A stretch of 64,000 bases of DNA from positions 1-64,000 of the forward strand of contig NZ_JARHZJ010000088.1 in assembly GCF_029258205.1 (NCBI RefSeq), written 5' to 3'. The DNA comes from Clostridium sp. (GTDB lineage: Bacteria > Bacillota > Clostridia > Clostridiales > Clostridiaceae). Made by a program: the position numbers and the translations under genes. Positions within the stretch are counted from its first letter, which is position 1. Every line of letters starts with the position of its first letter. Positions 49,864-58,841 of the stretch are shown here, piece by piece. The notes beneath the pieces were generated by a model. The model was not told the origin of the DNA. It saw only the letters and a program-made list of their open reading frames with translations, and ran no database searches.

Positions 49864-50437
49864 ATTAACTTTAATTAGAATAATTTTAGTGCCAATATTC
49901 TTAGTATTTATAGCTTATCAGGACTTACCTTATGGTAGTTTAATAGCAACGCTTATATTCATAATAGCATCTATTACAGATCAACTAGATGGATATATTG
50001 CAAGATCAAGGAATCAAGTTACTAATTTTGGTAAGTTTATGGATCCTCTGGCAGATAAGTTGTTAGTTACGGCTGCTCTTATATCTTTAGTTGAATTACA
50101 ATTAGTTCCTGCATGGGCAGCTATTGTAATAATAGCTAGAGAGTTTGCTGTTTCGGGTTTAAGAACCATAGCTGCATCAGAGGGATTGGTTATAGCTGCT
50201 AGCTGGTGGGGGAAAATTAAGACTGTAATACAAATAATTGCCATAATTCTTTTGTTGTTACAAGTAAATATAATTAATTCACCAGGAATTAATGAGTTAG
50301 TTGCAGGAAGCAGTTTTTTAAGAAATTTCTTTATATATGTTCCTGATATATTCTTATATTTAGCTGTTGCAATAACAATAATTTCTGGAGTGGATTACTT
50401 TAGAAAAAATAAAAATGTTATAAATACTTATAAATAA
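49847..50437 (+). CDS. pgsA: CDP-diacylglycerol-glycerol-3-phosphate 3-phosphatidyltransferase
   Basis: 196 aa. Makes phosphatidylglycerol phosphate from CDP-diacylglycerol. The CDP-alcohol phosphotransferase motif is intact in [20 protein letters not shown] followed by [10 protein letters not shown]. About five membrane segments. ATG at 49847 lies nine bases after GTAGGAG within the rimO end; overlap of 17 bases. Terminator follows. Confidence 0.96.
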   Translation: MNLANKLTLIRIILVPIFLVFIAYQDLPYGSLIATLIFIIASITDQLDGYIARSRNQVTNFGKFMDPLADKLLVTAALISLVELQLVPAWAAIVIIAREFAVSGLRTIAASEGLVIAASWWGKIKTVIQIIAIILLLLQVNIINSPGINELVAGSSFLRNFFIYVPDIFLYLAVAITIISGVDYFRKNKNVINTYK

Positions 50438-50457
50438 TGTTTTAAAAGTTAAAAAAC

Positions 50458-50518
50458 AGTCAATTATTAAGACATGGAGTTCTATTAAGAACTTCATGTT
50501 GATGTTGACTTTTTTTTT
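50458..50518 (+). terminator. Branched intrinsic terminator after pgsA
   Basis: Outer AGTCAA/TTGACT (50458-50463 with 50505-50510) encloses a 10-pair stem (50473-50482 with 50489-50498, loop TATTAA). T-tract from 50510. The outer 3' arm TTGACT is also the recA -35. Confidence 0.85.
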
Positions 50519-50532
50519 GTATATATTATAAT
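50505..50532 (+). promoter_or_regulatory. Promoter of recA, -35 shared with terminator
   Basis: TTGACT (50505-50510), 16-base spacer containing the terminator T-tract, TATAAT (50527-50532). Predicted start near 50539, at the LexA-type box. Confidence 0.65.
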
Positions 50533-50539
50533 GGTAGTA

Positions 50540-50551
50540 GAACTTATGTTC
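50540..50551 (+). promoter_or_regulatory. LexA (SOS) box at recA
   Basis: GAACTTATGTTC is a perfect GAAC-N4-GTTC palindrome, the Gram-positive LexA/SOS consensus core. It starts eight bases after the -10, at the predicted transcription start, where a repressor would block initiation. Confidence 0.85.
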
Positions 50552-50572
50552 GGTTATTTAAGGAGGTTAAGT

Positions 50573-51631
50573 ATGGCAAATATAGATAAAGATAAATTAA
50601 AAGCTATTGAGATGGCTATGGGGCAAATAGAGAAGCAATTTGGAAAAGGATCAGTAATGAAACTTGGAGAGCAAGGAGCTCCTCAAATGGATGCTGTTTC
50701 TACTGGATGCTTAGATCTTGATATAGCTTTAGGAATAGGTGGAGTACCAAGAGGAAGAATTATTGAGATATATGGACCAGAGAGTTCTGGTAAGACAACG
50801 GTTGCTTTACATGTAGTAGCAGAGGCACAAAAATTAGGTGGAGCAGCAGCGTATATAGATGCAGAACATGCTTTAGATCCAGTTTATGCAAAAAGATTAG
50901 GGGTTAATATAGATGATTTAGTGGTTTCACAACCAGATACAGGAGAACAAGCTTTAGAGATAACAGAAGCATTAGTTAGATCAGGAGCTATAGATGTTTT
51001 AGTTGTGGATTCGGTTGCAGCTTTAGTTCCAAGAGCAGAAATTGAAGGAGAAATGGGAGATTCTCACGTTGGTCTTCAAGCTAGATTAATGTCACAAGCT
51101 TTAAGAAAATTAACAGGAACAATTAATAAATCAAACTGTGTAGTAATATTCATAAACCAATTAAGAGAAAAAGTTGGTATAATGTTTGGAAATCCAGAAA
51201 CAACACCAGGTGGTAGAGCATTAAAATTCTATGCTTCAGTTAGAATGGATATAAGAAGAATTGATTCAATAAAACAAGGAGACGGAATAACTGGTAATAG
51301 AACAAGAGTTAAAATAGTTAAAAATAAAGTTGCTCCTCCATTTAAGCAAGCTGAGTTTGATATTATGTACAATGAAGGTATATCAAAAGAAGGTAATATA
51401 GTAGATGTTGGAGTAAAAGAGAATATAGTGCAAAAGAGTGGTGCTTGGTTCTCATATGGAGATATAAGATTAGGCCAAGGTAGAGAAAATGCTAAACAGT
51501 ATTTAAAAGAGAATCCAGCAGTTGCTTTAGATATAGAAAATCAAATAAGAGAAAAATATTCACTTCCTTTAGCTAAGAATGTTGAAGGAGTAGATATGGA
51601 AAAAAATACAGAAGAATCTGTTGAAAGTTAA
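50573..51631 (+). CDS. recA: Recombinase RecA
   Basis: 352 aa. Strand exchange and SOS co-protease. Walker [10 protein letters not shown] at 68-76, [20 protein letters not shown]2 region and [20 protein letters not shown] all intact. ATG at 50573 after TTAAGGAGGTT; an open frame runs 14 codons upstream over the SOS box and is not used. Regulated by LexA on sequence grounds. Confidence 0.98.
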   Translation: MANIDKDKLKAIEMAMGQIEKQFGKGSVMKLGEQGAPQMDAVSTGCLDLDIALGIGGVPRGRIIEIYGPESSGKTTVALHVVAEAQKLGGAAAYIDAEHALDPVYAKRLGVNIDDLVVSQPDTGEQALEITEALVRSGAIDVLVVDSVAALVPRAEIEGEMGDSHVGLQARLMSQALRKLTGTINKSNCVVIFINQLREKVGIMFGNPETTPGGRALKFYASVRMDIRRIDSIKQGDGITGNRTRVKIVKNKVAPPFKQAEFDIMYNEGISKEGNIVDVGVKENIVQKSGAWFSYGDIRLGQGRENAKQYLKENPAVALDIENQIREKYSLPLAKNVEGVDMEKNTEESVES

Positions 51632-51660
51632 AAAGATAAGGATTTCCTTATCTTTTTTTA
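51631..51660 (+). terminator. Intrinsic terminator after recA
   Basis: AAAAGATAAGG pairs with CCTTATCTTTT around ATTT, with seven T. Confidence 0.93.
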
Positions 51661-51732
51661 TTTTACTAATATTGATTAATTTTAATGTGTGAATTTAAAA
51701 TTTTATAAATATTTTAACATTAATAAAATTTT

Positions 51733-51760
51733 ATAGTTTTTTTAAATACAAAAAAACTAT
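51733..51760 (+). repeat. Perfect A/T inverted repeat between recA and rny
   Basis: ATAGTTTTTTT (51733-51743) and AAAAAAACTAT (51750-51760), 11 perfect pairs, loop AAATAC. Lacks G/C stem and trailing T on the plus strand; might act as a weak terminator on either strand or as an upstream element of the rny promoter. Confidence 0.5.
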
Positions 51761-51834
51761 GAAAGCGCAATATATCTTGTATTATGAGAGAATAATTTTT
51801 GTTTTTTAGCATAGAATATACGCAAGGGGTAATC

Positions 51835-51863
51835 TTGACATAAGTTTAAAATTACTATACAAT
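51835..51863 (+). promoter_or_regulatory. Promoter of rny
   Basis: TTGACA (51835-51840), 17 bases, TACAAT (51858-51863). Confidence 0.8.
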
Positions 51864-51969
51864 AATAACAAATACTGGTTTATCATATTCAAAAAAATTA
51901 CAGTGAGAATAGTATGACACCTTTCTACGCGAAGTGTTTTTATAGAGAGAATAGCGAGGAGGTGTTTAT

Positions 51970-53505
51970 ATGGTAGTAGGAATACTTATAGGAATAATAA
52001 TATTAGGAGTAGTAGGTTTTATTCAATACACTCTTATACAAAAAGCTTCAAAAAATAGGGTGGAAAGCTTAGAAAAAGAAGCTAATTTAACACTTGAGGA
52101 GGCTAAAAGAGAAGCTGAATCAATAAAGAAAGAAGCCATATTAGAAGCTAAAGAAGAGGTGCACAAACTAAGAGAAGATCTTGATAAAGAAACTCGTGAC
52201 AGAAGAAATGAGATTCAAAGGTTTGAAAGAAGACTTATCCAAAGGGAGGAGTCATTAGATAAAAAAGGTGAAATGCTTGAAAAAAGAGAAGATGGCATGA
52301 ATAAAAAATCTATAGAGATTCAAGAGCTTGAAGAACGTGTACAAAATTTATACGGTGAACAAAGAACTGAACTTGAGAGAATTTCAAATCTTTCAAGTGA
52401 AGACGCAAGAACATTGTTATTAGATGAAATAAGAAGAGAAATAAAACATGAATCAGCTATGCTGATCAAAGAACTTGAGACTAAGGCCAAAGAAGAAGCT
52501 GATAAAAAATCAAGAGAAATAATTACTACTGCTATTCAAAGATGTGCAGCAGATCATGTTTCTGAAACTACAGTACATGTTGTTGCTCTACCTAATGACG
52601 AAATGAAAGGAAGAATCATTGGTAGAGAAGGTAGAAATATAAGAACTTTAGAAACATTAACAGGAGTTGATTTAATAATAGATGATACTCCAGAAGCTGT
52701 TATTCTTTCAAGCTTCGATCCAATAAGAAGAGAAGTTGCTAGAATAGCTTTAGAAAAATTAATTGTAGATGGAAGAATTCATCCAGCTAGAATTGAAGAA
52801 ATGGTAGAAAGAGCTATTAAAGATGTAGAAAATGACATTAAGGAAGAGGGAGAACAAGCAACTTTCGAAACTGGTGTTCATGGATTACATCCAGAAATAA
52901 TTAAGCTTCTAGGAAGACTAAAGTACAGAACAAGTTATGGTCAAAATGTTTTAAAACATTCAATAGAGGTTTCATATTTAGCGGGATTAATGGCATCTGA
53001 ATTAGGTTTAGATGTAAATCTAGCTAGAAGAGCAGGACTTTTACATGATATAGGTAAAGGTGTTGACCAAGAATATGAGGGACCTCATGCTGTTATAGGT
53101 GGAGAACTTGCAAAGAAATATCATGAGTCACCAGCTGTGGTAAATGCTATAGCAGCCCATCATGGTGATACAGAGATGCAAACTCTTGAAGCAGTACTTG
53201 TTCAAGCAGCAGATGCTATATCAGCAGCTAGACCTGGTGCAAGAAGAGAAACTTTAGAAGCTTATATTAAGAGATTAGAAAAATTAGAAGAAATAGCTAC
53301 TTCATATGAAGGTGTAGAAAAGTCATATGCCATTCAAGCTGGAAGAGAAATTAGAATTATGGTTAAACCAGATCAAGTTGACGATGCAGGGGCAATTGAG
53401 ATGGCGAGAAATATTGTTAAGAAGATAGAAGAACAATTAGAGTATCCAGGTCAAATCAAGATAAATGTAATAAGAGAAACTCGTGCAGTTGACTATGCTA
53501 AATAA
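51970..53505 (+). CDS. rny: Ribonuclease Y
   Basis: 511 aa. Membrane-anchored endoribonuclease that starts mRNA decay in Firmicutes. N-terminal membrane helix [19 protein letters not shown], a coiled coil to about 190, KH domain ([19 protein letters not shown]) and HD domain ([20 protein letters not shown]). Ribosome site CGAGGAGGTG. The ymdB gene that follows rny in Bacillus is absent; spoVS comes next. Confidence 0.98.
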   Translation: MVVGILIGIIILGVVGFIQYTLIQKASKNRVESLEKEANLTLEEAKREAESIKKEAILEAKEEVHKLREDLDKETRDRRNEIQRFERRLIQREESLDKKGEMLEKREDGMNKKSIEIQELEERVQNLYGEQRTELERISNLSSEDARTLLLDEIRREIKHESAMLIKELETKAKEEADKKSREIITTAIQRCAADHVSETTVHVVALPNDEMKGRIIGREGRNIRTLETLTGVDLIIDDTPEAVILSSFDPIRREVARIALEKLIVDGRIHPARIEEMVERAIKDVENDIKEEGEQATFETGVHGLHPEIIKLLGRLKYRTSYGQNVLKHSIEVSYLAGLMASELGLDVNLARRAGLLHDIGKGVDQEYEGPHAVIGGELAKKYHESPAVVNAIAAHHGDTEMQTLEAVLVQAADAISAARPGARRETLEAYIKRLEKLEEIATSYEGVEKSYAIQAGREIRIMVKPDQVDDAGAIEMARNIVKKIEEQLEYPGQIKINVIRETRAVDYAK

Positions 53506-53552
53506 ATGAATATGTAAAATATATTTTGGATATAAAATGTATTGTTTTAATT

Positions 53553-53582
53553 AACTCTACTGAATAATTTCAGTAGAGTTTT
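53553..53582 (+). terminator. Intrinsic terminator after rny
   Basis: AACTCTACTG (53553-53562) pairs with CAGTAGAGTT (53571-53580), followed by TTCTTATTATTTT. Confidence 0.82.
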
Positions 53583-53666
53583 CTTATTATTTTAAATAAA
53601 AATTAAAAATATTTTATCTATTTAAGAAGGAATTAGAGAGTTTGTATAGAAATATTATATGGTAAA

Positions 53667-53698
53667 GGAAACGTTAACTATTAAATGTAAACGTATCC
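53667..53698 (+). promoter_or_regulatory. Dyad upstream of spoVS
   Basis: GGAAACGTT (53667-53675) and AACGTATCC (53690-53698) pair with one A/A mismatch across 14 bases. It ends 25 bases before the spoVS ATG. It might be an operator or a leader hairpin. AGGAAAC here resembles a sigma-H -35 but no matching -10 is visible. Confidence 0.4.
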
Positions 53699-53723
53699 TA
53701 AAAAGGTCTAGGAGGTTTATATA

Positions 53724-53984
53724 ATGGAAGTATTAAAGGTATCAACTAAATCAAATCCTAATTCAGTAGCAGGCGCACTAGCAGCTATAATAAAAGAAAG
53801 AAATACTGTGGAGATACAAGCAGTAGGAGCTGGAGCTATAAATCAGGCTGTGAAGGCTATAGCTATAGCAAGAGGATTTGTAGCTCCAAGTGGAAAAGAT
53901 ATAGTTTGTATTCCTGCATTCACAGACATCGAAATTGATGGTGAAGAAAGAACAGCTATAAAGCTTATAATACAACCAAGATAA
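53724..53984 (+). CDS. spoVS: Stage V sporulation protein S
   Basis: 86 aa, nearly invariant family with an Alba-like fold: MEVLKVSTKSNPNSVAGALA, GAGAINQAVKAIAIARGFVAPSG. In B. subtilis it is required for coat and septation steps of sporulation. Ribosome site TAGGAGGTTT. Own terminator, so monocistronic. Confidence 0.97.
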   Translation: MEVLKVSTKSNPNSVAGALAAIIKERNTVEIQAVGAGAINQAVKAIAIARGFVAPSGKDIVCIPAFTDIEIDGEERTAIKLIIQPR

Positions 53985-54019
53985 AGTTTATAGAGGAACT
54001 AAATTTGGTAAATAAATAG

Positions 54020-54059
54020 ATACTGCTATTAGTATTCTAACTTATAGCAGTATTTTTTT
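54020..54059 (+). terminator. Intrinsic terminator after spoVS
   Basis: ATACTGCTAT (54020-54029) pairs with ATAGCAGTAT (54044-54053) around 14 bases, followed by seven T. Confidence 0.87.
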
Positions 54060-54064
54060 ATTGG

Positions 54065-54093
54065 TTTACTTTAAATAATAAAAATGATATATT
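54065..54093 (+). promoter_or_regulatory. Candidate promoter of the aminotransferase gene
   Basis: TTTACT (54065-54070), 17 bases, TATATT (54088-54093), directly beyond the spoVS terminator. Confidence 0.55.
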
Positions 54094-54137
54094 GTAAGCG
54101 TAATAAAATAAATTTAAAGCAGTAAAGAGGGGATTAG

Positions 54138-55325
54138 ATGATATTATCTAGAAAAGCACAAAACATAGGGGCATCACTAACTTTAGCATTAACAGCTAAA
54201 GCAGGTGAATTAAAAAAAGAAGGAATAGATGTAGTAAGCTTTGGAGTAGGTGAGCCAGATTTTAATACACCTAAGAATATAATAGAAGCTGCTACTAGAG
54301 CTATGGAAGAAGGAAAGACAAAGTACACAGCTACATCTGGAATAGTAGAATTAAAAGAAGCTATAGCAAAAAAATTACGTTATGATAATGGACTTAACTA
54401 TGGAATTAAAAATATAATTATATCAACAGGAGCTAAACAATCTTTAGCTAATGTATTTATGGCAATTTTAAATCCAGGAGATGAGGTTATAATACCAGTA
54501 CCATATTGGGTAAGTTATCCTGAATTAGTTAAATTAAGTGATGGAGTTCCTGTTTTTATAGAAACAAAAAAAGAAAATGATTTTAAAGTCACTTATGATG
54601 AATTAAAATCAGCTTTAAGTGAAAATACAAAGGCAATAGTAATAAATTCACCAAATAATCCAACAGGAACTGTATATTCAAAAAAAGATTTAGAAGTTAT
54701 CGCTAAGTTTGCTAAAGAAAATGATATTATAATAATTTCTGATGAAATATATGAAAAACTTATATATGGAAAAGAAGAACATATAAGTATTGCTTCATTA
54801 AGTGAAGATGCTTTTAAGAGAACAGTAGTTATAAATGGATTTTCAAAGGCTTATGCAATGACTGGATGGAGAATTGGATATGCAGCTTGTTATAATGAAG
54901 AGCTAATTAAAGTAATGAATAATGTTCAAAGTCATATGACATCAAATACAAATAGTATAGCTCAATTTGCGGCCTTAGAAGCTTTAAATGGAGAACAAGA
55001 AACTTTAAAGACTATGGTTAAAGAATTTAGTTTAAGAAGAGAACTTATGATAGAACTTATAAGTGATATTGAAGATGTTACTTTTATAGAGCCTAAAGGT
55101 GCATTTTATGTAATGGTTGATGTGTCTAAAGTTCTAAGAAAAGCTAATATAAAAGGCTCAATGGAATTTGCAAATTTATTACTAAAAGAGGAAAATGTTG
55201 TTGTAATACCAGGTGTAGCTTTTGGAGAAGATAACTTCATACGACTATCTTATGCTACATCTAAAGAAGAAATAATTAAAGGATTAAAAAGAATAAAGAA
55301 ATTTGTTAATAAATTTCTTTATTAA
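54138..55325 (+). CDS. aspB: Pyridoxal-phosphate aminotransferase, aspartate type
   Basis: 395 aa, fold type I class I/II. SFGVGEPDFNTP near the start, STGAKQSLAN, NSPNNPTGTVYSK, SDEIYEKLIY, and the PLP Schiff-base Lys237 in NGFSKAYAMTGWRIGYA. This resembles AspB-type aspartate aminotransferase of Bacillus and Thermus; the exact amino donor cannot be fixed from sequence. Ribosome site AGAGGGGAT. Monocistronic. Confidence 0.88.
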   Translation: MILSRKAQNIGASLTLALTAKAGELKKEGIDVVSFGVGEPDFNTPKNIIEAATRAMEEGKTKYTATSGIVELKEAIAKKLRYDNGLNYGIKNIIISTGAKQSLANVFMAILNPGDEVIIPVPYWVSYPELVKLSDGVPVFIETKKENDFKVTYDELKSALSENTKAIVINSPNNPTGTVYSKKDLEVIAKFAKENDIIIISDEIYEKLIYGKEEHISIASLSEDAFKRTVVINGFSKAYAMTGWRIGYAACYNEELIKVMNNVQSHMTSNTNSIAQFAALEALNGEQETLKTMVKEFSLRRELMIELISDIEDVTFIEPKGAFYVMVDVSKVLRKANIKGSMEFANLLLKEENVVVIPGVAFGEDNFIRLSYATSKEEIIKGLKRIKKFVNKFLY

Positions 55326-55350
55326 TAGAGGTTAATCTTTTCTTAAGTTG

Positions 55351-55379
55351 TTGAAATTCTTTTGAAAAATGAGTATAAT
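55351..55379 (+). promoter_or_regulatory. Promoter of ptsH
   Basis: TTGAAA (55351-55356), 17 bases, TATAAT (55374-55379). Strong vegetative promoter. Confidence 0.8.
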
Positions 55380-55429
55380 TAAGAAGTTAGTATTGTTAAA
55401 TAACAAATAAAAGTAAAGAGGTGTTTATA

Positions 55430-55690
55430 ATGGTAACTAAAGAAGTTATAGTTAAAAATTCAACAGGATTACATGCTAGACCAGCAACTTTACTAGTAAA
55501 AAAAGCTTCAGCTTTCAAATCAGACATAAGCTTAGAGTACAATGGAAAAAAAGCTAATGTTAAAAGCTTAATTGGAGTTTTATCATTAGGAGTTTCTAAA
55601 GATGCTAATGTTAAAGTTATCGCTAGTGGTGATGATGAAGCTTTAGCAGCTGAAGAAATAGCTAATTTAATTGAAAATTTAGAAGAGTAA
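55430..55690 (+). CDS. ptsH: Phosphocarrier protein HPr
   Basis: 86 aa. Shuttles phosphate from Enzyme I to sugar-specific EIIA, and through Ser46 phosphorylation controls catabolite repression. His15 in STGLHARPA and Ser46 in VKSLIGVLSLG are both present, so this is the regulatory Gram-positive HPr. ATG at 55430 after AAAGAGGTG. Unlike Bacillus, ptsI does not follow; the gene is monocistronic. Confidence 0.97.
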   Translation: MVTKEVIVKNSTGLHARPATLLVKKASAFKSDISLEYNGKKANVKSLIGVLSLGVSKDANVKVIASGDDEALAAEEIANLIENLEE

Positions 55691-55697
55691 TCTTCGT

Positions 55698-55728
55698 AAA
55701 AGGATTCCTAATGGGATCCTTTTATTTT
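55698..55728 (+). terminator. Intrinsic terminator after ptsH
   Basis: AAAAGGATTCC (55698-55708) pairs with GGGATCCTTTT (55713-55723) around TAAT, then ATTTTTA. Confidence 0.88.
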
Positions 55729-55932
55729 TATAATTTTATTTTTATAATTTTTTATGATTTTTCAAAAATTACAAATAAGATACGTACGTTAAAGTCTAAA
55801 TTACATGAAATTTATAAATAATAACCATGAAAACACGAATAATAGATAAAAGAATGATAAATTTATTTATAATACACTTATCTTATGATATAATAAAATT
55901 AAATTAGCATTTCTACTTTAGGAGGGTACAAA

Positions 55933-57363
55933 GTGAAAAATTTATATAGCACACCATTGAATTCAAGATATGCATCAAAAGAAATGTCATATATTTTCTC
56001 AGATGATATGAAATTTTCAACGTGGAGAAAATTATGGGTTGCTCTTGCAGAGGGTGAAAAAGAATTAGGATTAAATATAACTGACCAGCAAATAGAAGAG
56101 CTTAAAAGTCATATTTCAGATATAAATTATGAAGAAGCAATAAAAAAAGAAAAAGAAGTTAGACACGATGTTATGAGTCATGTTTATGCATACGGACTTC
56201 AATGTCCTTCAGCAAAAGGTATAATACATTTAGGAGCAACAAGCTGCTATGTTGGAGATAACACAGACGTAATAATAATGAGAGATGCATTATTATTAAT
56301 AAAGAAAAAAATTGTTGCGGTTTTAAATAATTTAAAAAGATTTGCTTTAGAATATAAGGATATGCCTACTTTAGGATTTACTCATTTTCAACCAGCACAG
56401 CTTACTACTGTAGGTAAGAGAGCTACATTATGGATGCAAGATTTAGTAATGGATATTGAGAACATAGATTTCTTATTATCAACTTTAAAATTAAGAGGAG
56501 TAAAAGGAACTACTGGTACTCAAGCAAGCTTTATGAATCTTTTTGAAGGTGATGAAGAAAAGGTTAAGGCTTTAGATAAAATCGTTGCAGAAAAAATGGG
56601 ATTTAAAAAGAGTTTTGGAGTTACAGGTCAAACTTATCCAAGAAAATTAGATTCTATAATTTTAAATACATTATCAGAGGTTGCACAAAGTGCATATAAA
56701 TTCTCTAATGACTTAAGATTACTTCAAAGTATGAAAGAAATAGAAGAACCATTTGAAAAGAATCAAATAGGATCATCAGCTATGGCATATAAGAGAAATC
56801 CTATGAGAAGTGAAAGAATGGGAGCATTAGCTAGATATGTTATTGTAGATGCATTAAATCCAGCTATTACAGCTTCAACTCAATGGTTTGAAAGAACATT
56901 AGATGATTCAGCAAATAAGAGAATTGCAGTAGCAGAAGCTTTCTTAGCTTTAGATGGAGTTTTAAATCTTTATATAAATATTGCTGAGAATATGGTAGTT
57001 TATGATAAAGTTATTGAAGCGCATGTAAATCAAGAGTTACCTTTCATGGCAACTGAAAATATAATGATGGAATCAGTTAAAAAAGGTGGAGATAGACAAG
57101 AACTTCATGAAAGAATAAGAGTTCATTCTATGGATGCTGCTCAAAGAGTTAAAGGAGAAGGGCTTAATAATGACTTAATAGAAAGAATAATAAATGATAA
57201 TTCATTTAATCTGTCTAAAGAAGAAATTATAGCAATAATAGATCCAGTTAAGTTTGTTGGTAGAGCTCCAAGCCAAGTTGTAGAGTTTATTGATGAATAT
57301 GTAAACCCTATAATAGAAGCTAATAAGGATGCGGCTAGCTTAAGTAGTGATATAACAGTTTAA
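55933..57363 (+). CDS. purB: Adenylosuccinate lyase, eukaryote-like type
   Basis: 476 aa from GTG at 55933, after TAGGAGGG. Cleaves SAICAR and adenylosuccinate. Family motifs TSCYVGDNTD, THFQPAQLTTVGKR and the signature GSSAMAYKRNPMRSER are clear. Length and sequence (QWFERTLDDSANKRI, QELPFMATENI) resemble the animal-type enzyme more than the 431-aa Bacillus PurB. The usual Pro of SSAMPYKRNP is Ala here. It stands alone, away from a pur operon. Confidence 0.95.
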   Translation: MKNLYSTPLNSRYASKEMSYIFSDDMKFSTWRKLWVALAEGEKELGLNITDQQIEELKSHISDINYEEAIKKEKEVRHDVMSHVYAYGLQCPSAKGIIHLGATSCYVGDNTDVIIMRDALLLIKKKIVAVLNNLKRFALEYKDMPTLGFTHFQPAQLTTVGKRATLWMQDLVMDIENIDFLLSTLKLRGVKGTTGTQASFMNLFEGDEEKVKALDKIVAEKMGFKKSFGVTGQTYPRKLDSIILNTLSEVAQSAYKFSNDLRLLQSMKEIEEPFEKNQIGSSAMAYKRNPMRSERMGALARYVIVDALNPAITASTQWFERTLDDSANKRIAVAEAFLALDGVLNLYINIAENMVVYDKVIEAHVNQELPFMATENIMMESVKKGGDRQELHERIRVHSMDAAQRVKGEGLNNDLIERIINDNSFNLSKEEIIAIIDPVKFVGRAPSQVVEFIDEYVNPIIEANKDAASLSSDITV

Positions 57364-57371
57364 TATAATGT

Positions 57372-57408
57372 AGAGCTATTAAAGAGAAATCTTTAATAGC
57401 TCTTTTTT
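57372..57408 (+). terminator. Intrinsic terminator after purB
   Basis: Thirteen-pair stem (57372-57384 with 57391-57403), loop AGAAAT, then TTTTTT. Confidence 0.93.
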
Positions 57409-57621
57409 AATGAAAATAATTCATGAAAAATTTTTATTTGAAGTTTTTAGGTAATCTTTTATTGTAGAAAATTTATATAAAATAAAAATTAATATTTTAT
57501 AATTAGGAATAAACTTTTATGTTATATTAAATTAATTTGTTAAAAAATTAAAAAACACTTGTTTTAGATGCTTAAAGGTGGTCAATACTTTAGATAAATT
57601 ATAATTAAGGAGATGGAAATT

Positions 57622-57951
57622 ATGAATAAAGTTGATCTTGTTGGAAGAGTTGCTACTAAAATTGAAGTTAAGGAATCTAAGAAACATAAAAAATATGTTA
57701 GATTCAGAATAGCTGTTAGTAGCTTTAATGGTAAAGAAGAAACAACTACCTTTTTAAGTGTAATTACTTGGAGTAAATCTACAGTAGATTTCTTAGATAA
57801 ATTTGTAAAAATAGGAGATTTAGTATCTGTAAGTGGAGAGATAGTGGAAAGTAGATACGAAAGTGAAAGTGGAGAAGTTAGATATTATACAAATATAAGT
57901 ACTTCTAATATAAATCTTCTTAATAAAGCAAAAGAAAAAGATATTTCATAG
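57622..57951 (+). CDS. Short single-stranded DNA-binding-like protein
   Basis: 109 aa. OB-fold of SSB type: NKVDLVGRVATKIEVKE, RFRIAVSSFNG, FLSVITWSKSTVDFLDKFVK and GDLVSVSGEIVE. It ends NLLNKAKEKDIS and lacks both the Gly/Pro-rich linker and the acidic DDDIPF-type tip that recruits partners, so it is probably a paralog rather than the main SSB. ATG at 57622 after TTAAGGAGATGG; the upstream gap (57409-57621) is A/T-rich with no clear promoter. Terminator follows. Confidence 0.82.
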   Translation: MNKVDLVGRVATKIEVKESKKHKKYVRFRIAVSSFNGKEETTTFLSVITWSKSTVDFLDKFVKIGDLVSVSGEIVESRYESESGEVRYYTNISTSNINLLNKAKEKDIS

Positions 57952-58022
57952 TAAAGAAAAAGTGAGTATGTCAAAATAGTCAGTTCTTAAAAATATAACT
58001 TGTGCAATTTGAATAATTATTA

Positions 58023-58060
58023 AACCAGTAGAAAAATTAAAGTTCTACTGGTTATTTTTT
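58023..58060 (+). terminator. Intrinsic terminator after the SSB-like gene
   Basis: AACCAGTAGAA (58023-58033) pairs with TTCTACTGGTT (58043-58053), then ATTTTTT. It may also slow transcripts of the convergent exonuclease gene. Confidence 0.88.
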
Positions 58061-58112
58061 GTTAAGAGTTTTTTTAATAATTTTATAAAATTATGGTTTT
58101 TATACAGTTCTT

Positions 58113-58727
58113 TTATTTTTCTTCTAAAAGTTTTGTAAAATAATTTCTTGGAATTATTCCTTTTTTTATACCATTTATAACAGTAAGGTATGTTGCTGCC
58201 GTATCAAATCTAGCATCATGATAGTTACCACTACCTTGAAAATACTTATTAGCAGTTTCGCTTATTTCAGAATCAGTTATATTTAAGTATTTAATTACTT
58301 CTTCAAGTTTAGGATTTTTATAATCTCCAGTAGGTCTTAATATTTTACAAATATCTTTATAATATTTCATAGTACAAAATACATTATTAGGTTCAAAGAA
58401 TTCTCCAAGACCTAGTAATTCATGTTTTAAGAATTTAATATCAAACTGAACGTTATGACCTATTATAAAATCTGCTTCTAAGAAGTCATTTATGAAATCA
58501 GCATAAAGATCTTCAAAATACATTCCTTCACTTAATTCATATAATTTTTCTAAAGAAAAGCCATGGATTCTTTCAGCTTCTGGTTCCATTTCATCGACTG
58601 TAAAGAATACATTTTTTCCTATTGTTTTTTGAGGTTTAGTTGAAGTATCTACAAGGATATAACTAAGTTGACATATACTTCCGGGTTTGACTCCTGTAGT
58701 TTCTGTATCAAAAAAAAGTAATTTCAT
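58113..58727 (-). CDS. DEDDh-family 3'-5' exonuclease
   Basis: 204 aa. DnaQ-like: ExoI FFDTETTG (D7, E9), ExoII HNVQFDIKF and ExoIII YHDARFDTAAT give the complete DEDDh set. Free-standing exonucleases of this type act as epsilon-like proofreading or RNA/DNA trimming enzymes; PolC in this window already has its own exonuclease domain, so this one probably has a separate task. Start ATG at 58727 with GGGAGG upstream on the minus strand. Monocistronic and divergent from the phoH-type gene. Confidence 0.88.
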   Translation of the reverse strand: MKLLFFDTETTGVKPGSICQLSYILVDTSTKPQKTIGKNVFFTVDEMEPEAERIHGFSLEKLYELSEGMYFEDLYADFINDFLEADFIIGHNVQFDIKFLKHELLGLGEFFEPNNVFCTMKYYKDICKILRPTGDYKNPKLEEVIKYLNITDSEISETANKYFQGSGNYHDARFDTAATYLTVINGIKKGIIPRNYFTKLLEEK

Positions 58728-58841
58728 TATTTAAAGCCTCCCATATTCTAATGTCCATATAATAGTATAAACTAAAATTTTTATTAATAAAATCTAATTT
58801 AAAATTTATACATTATAGATTATAGAAATTTTGATTATAAA

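Larger units (their letters stand above)
51632..51969 (+). other. Intergenic region recA-rny
   Basis: 338 bases: recA terminator, an 11-bp perfect A/T dyad (51733-51760), a near-consensus promoter (51835-51863) and a leader of about 100 bases for rny. No supported gene. B. subtilis also keeps these two genes in separate units. Confidence 0.8.

Noticed and set aside
53666..53672. AGGAAAC as a sigma-H -35 before spoVS
   Set aside because: No GAAT-type -10 at 11-14 bases downstream.
55725..55760. Tandem TTTTTATAATTTTA repeats after ptsH
   Set aside because: Two imperfect A/T copies in a terminator tail; expected by composition and not a meaningful repeat array.
55831..55843. PurR-box-like AAACACGAATAAT before purB
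   Set aside because: Only about 10 of 13 positions match the Bacillus PurBox and no second box in the opposite orientation lies at the required distance.
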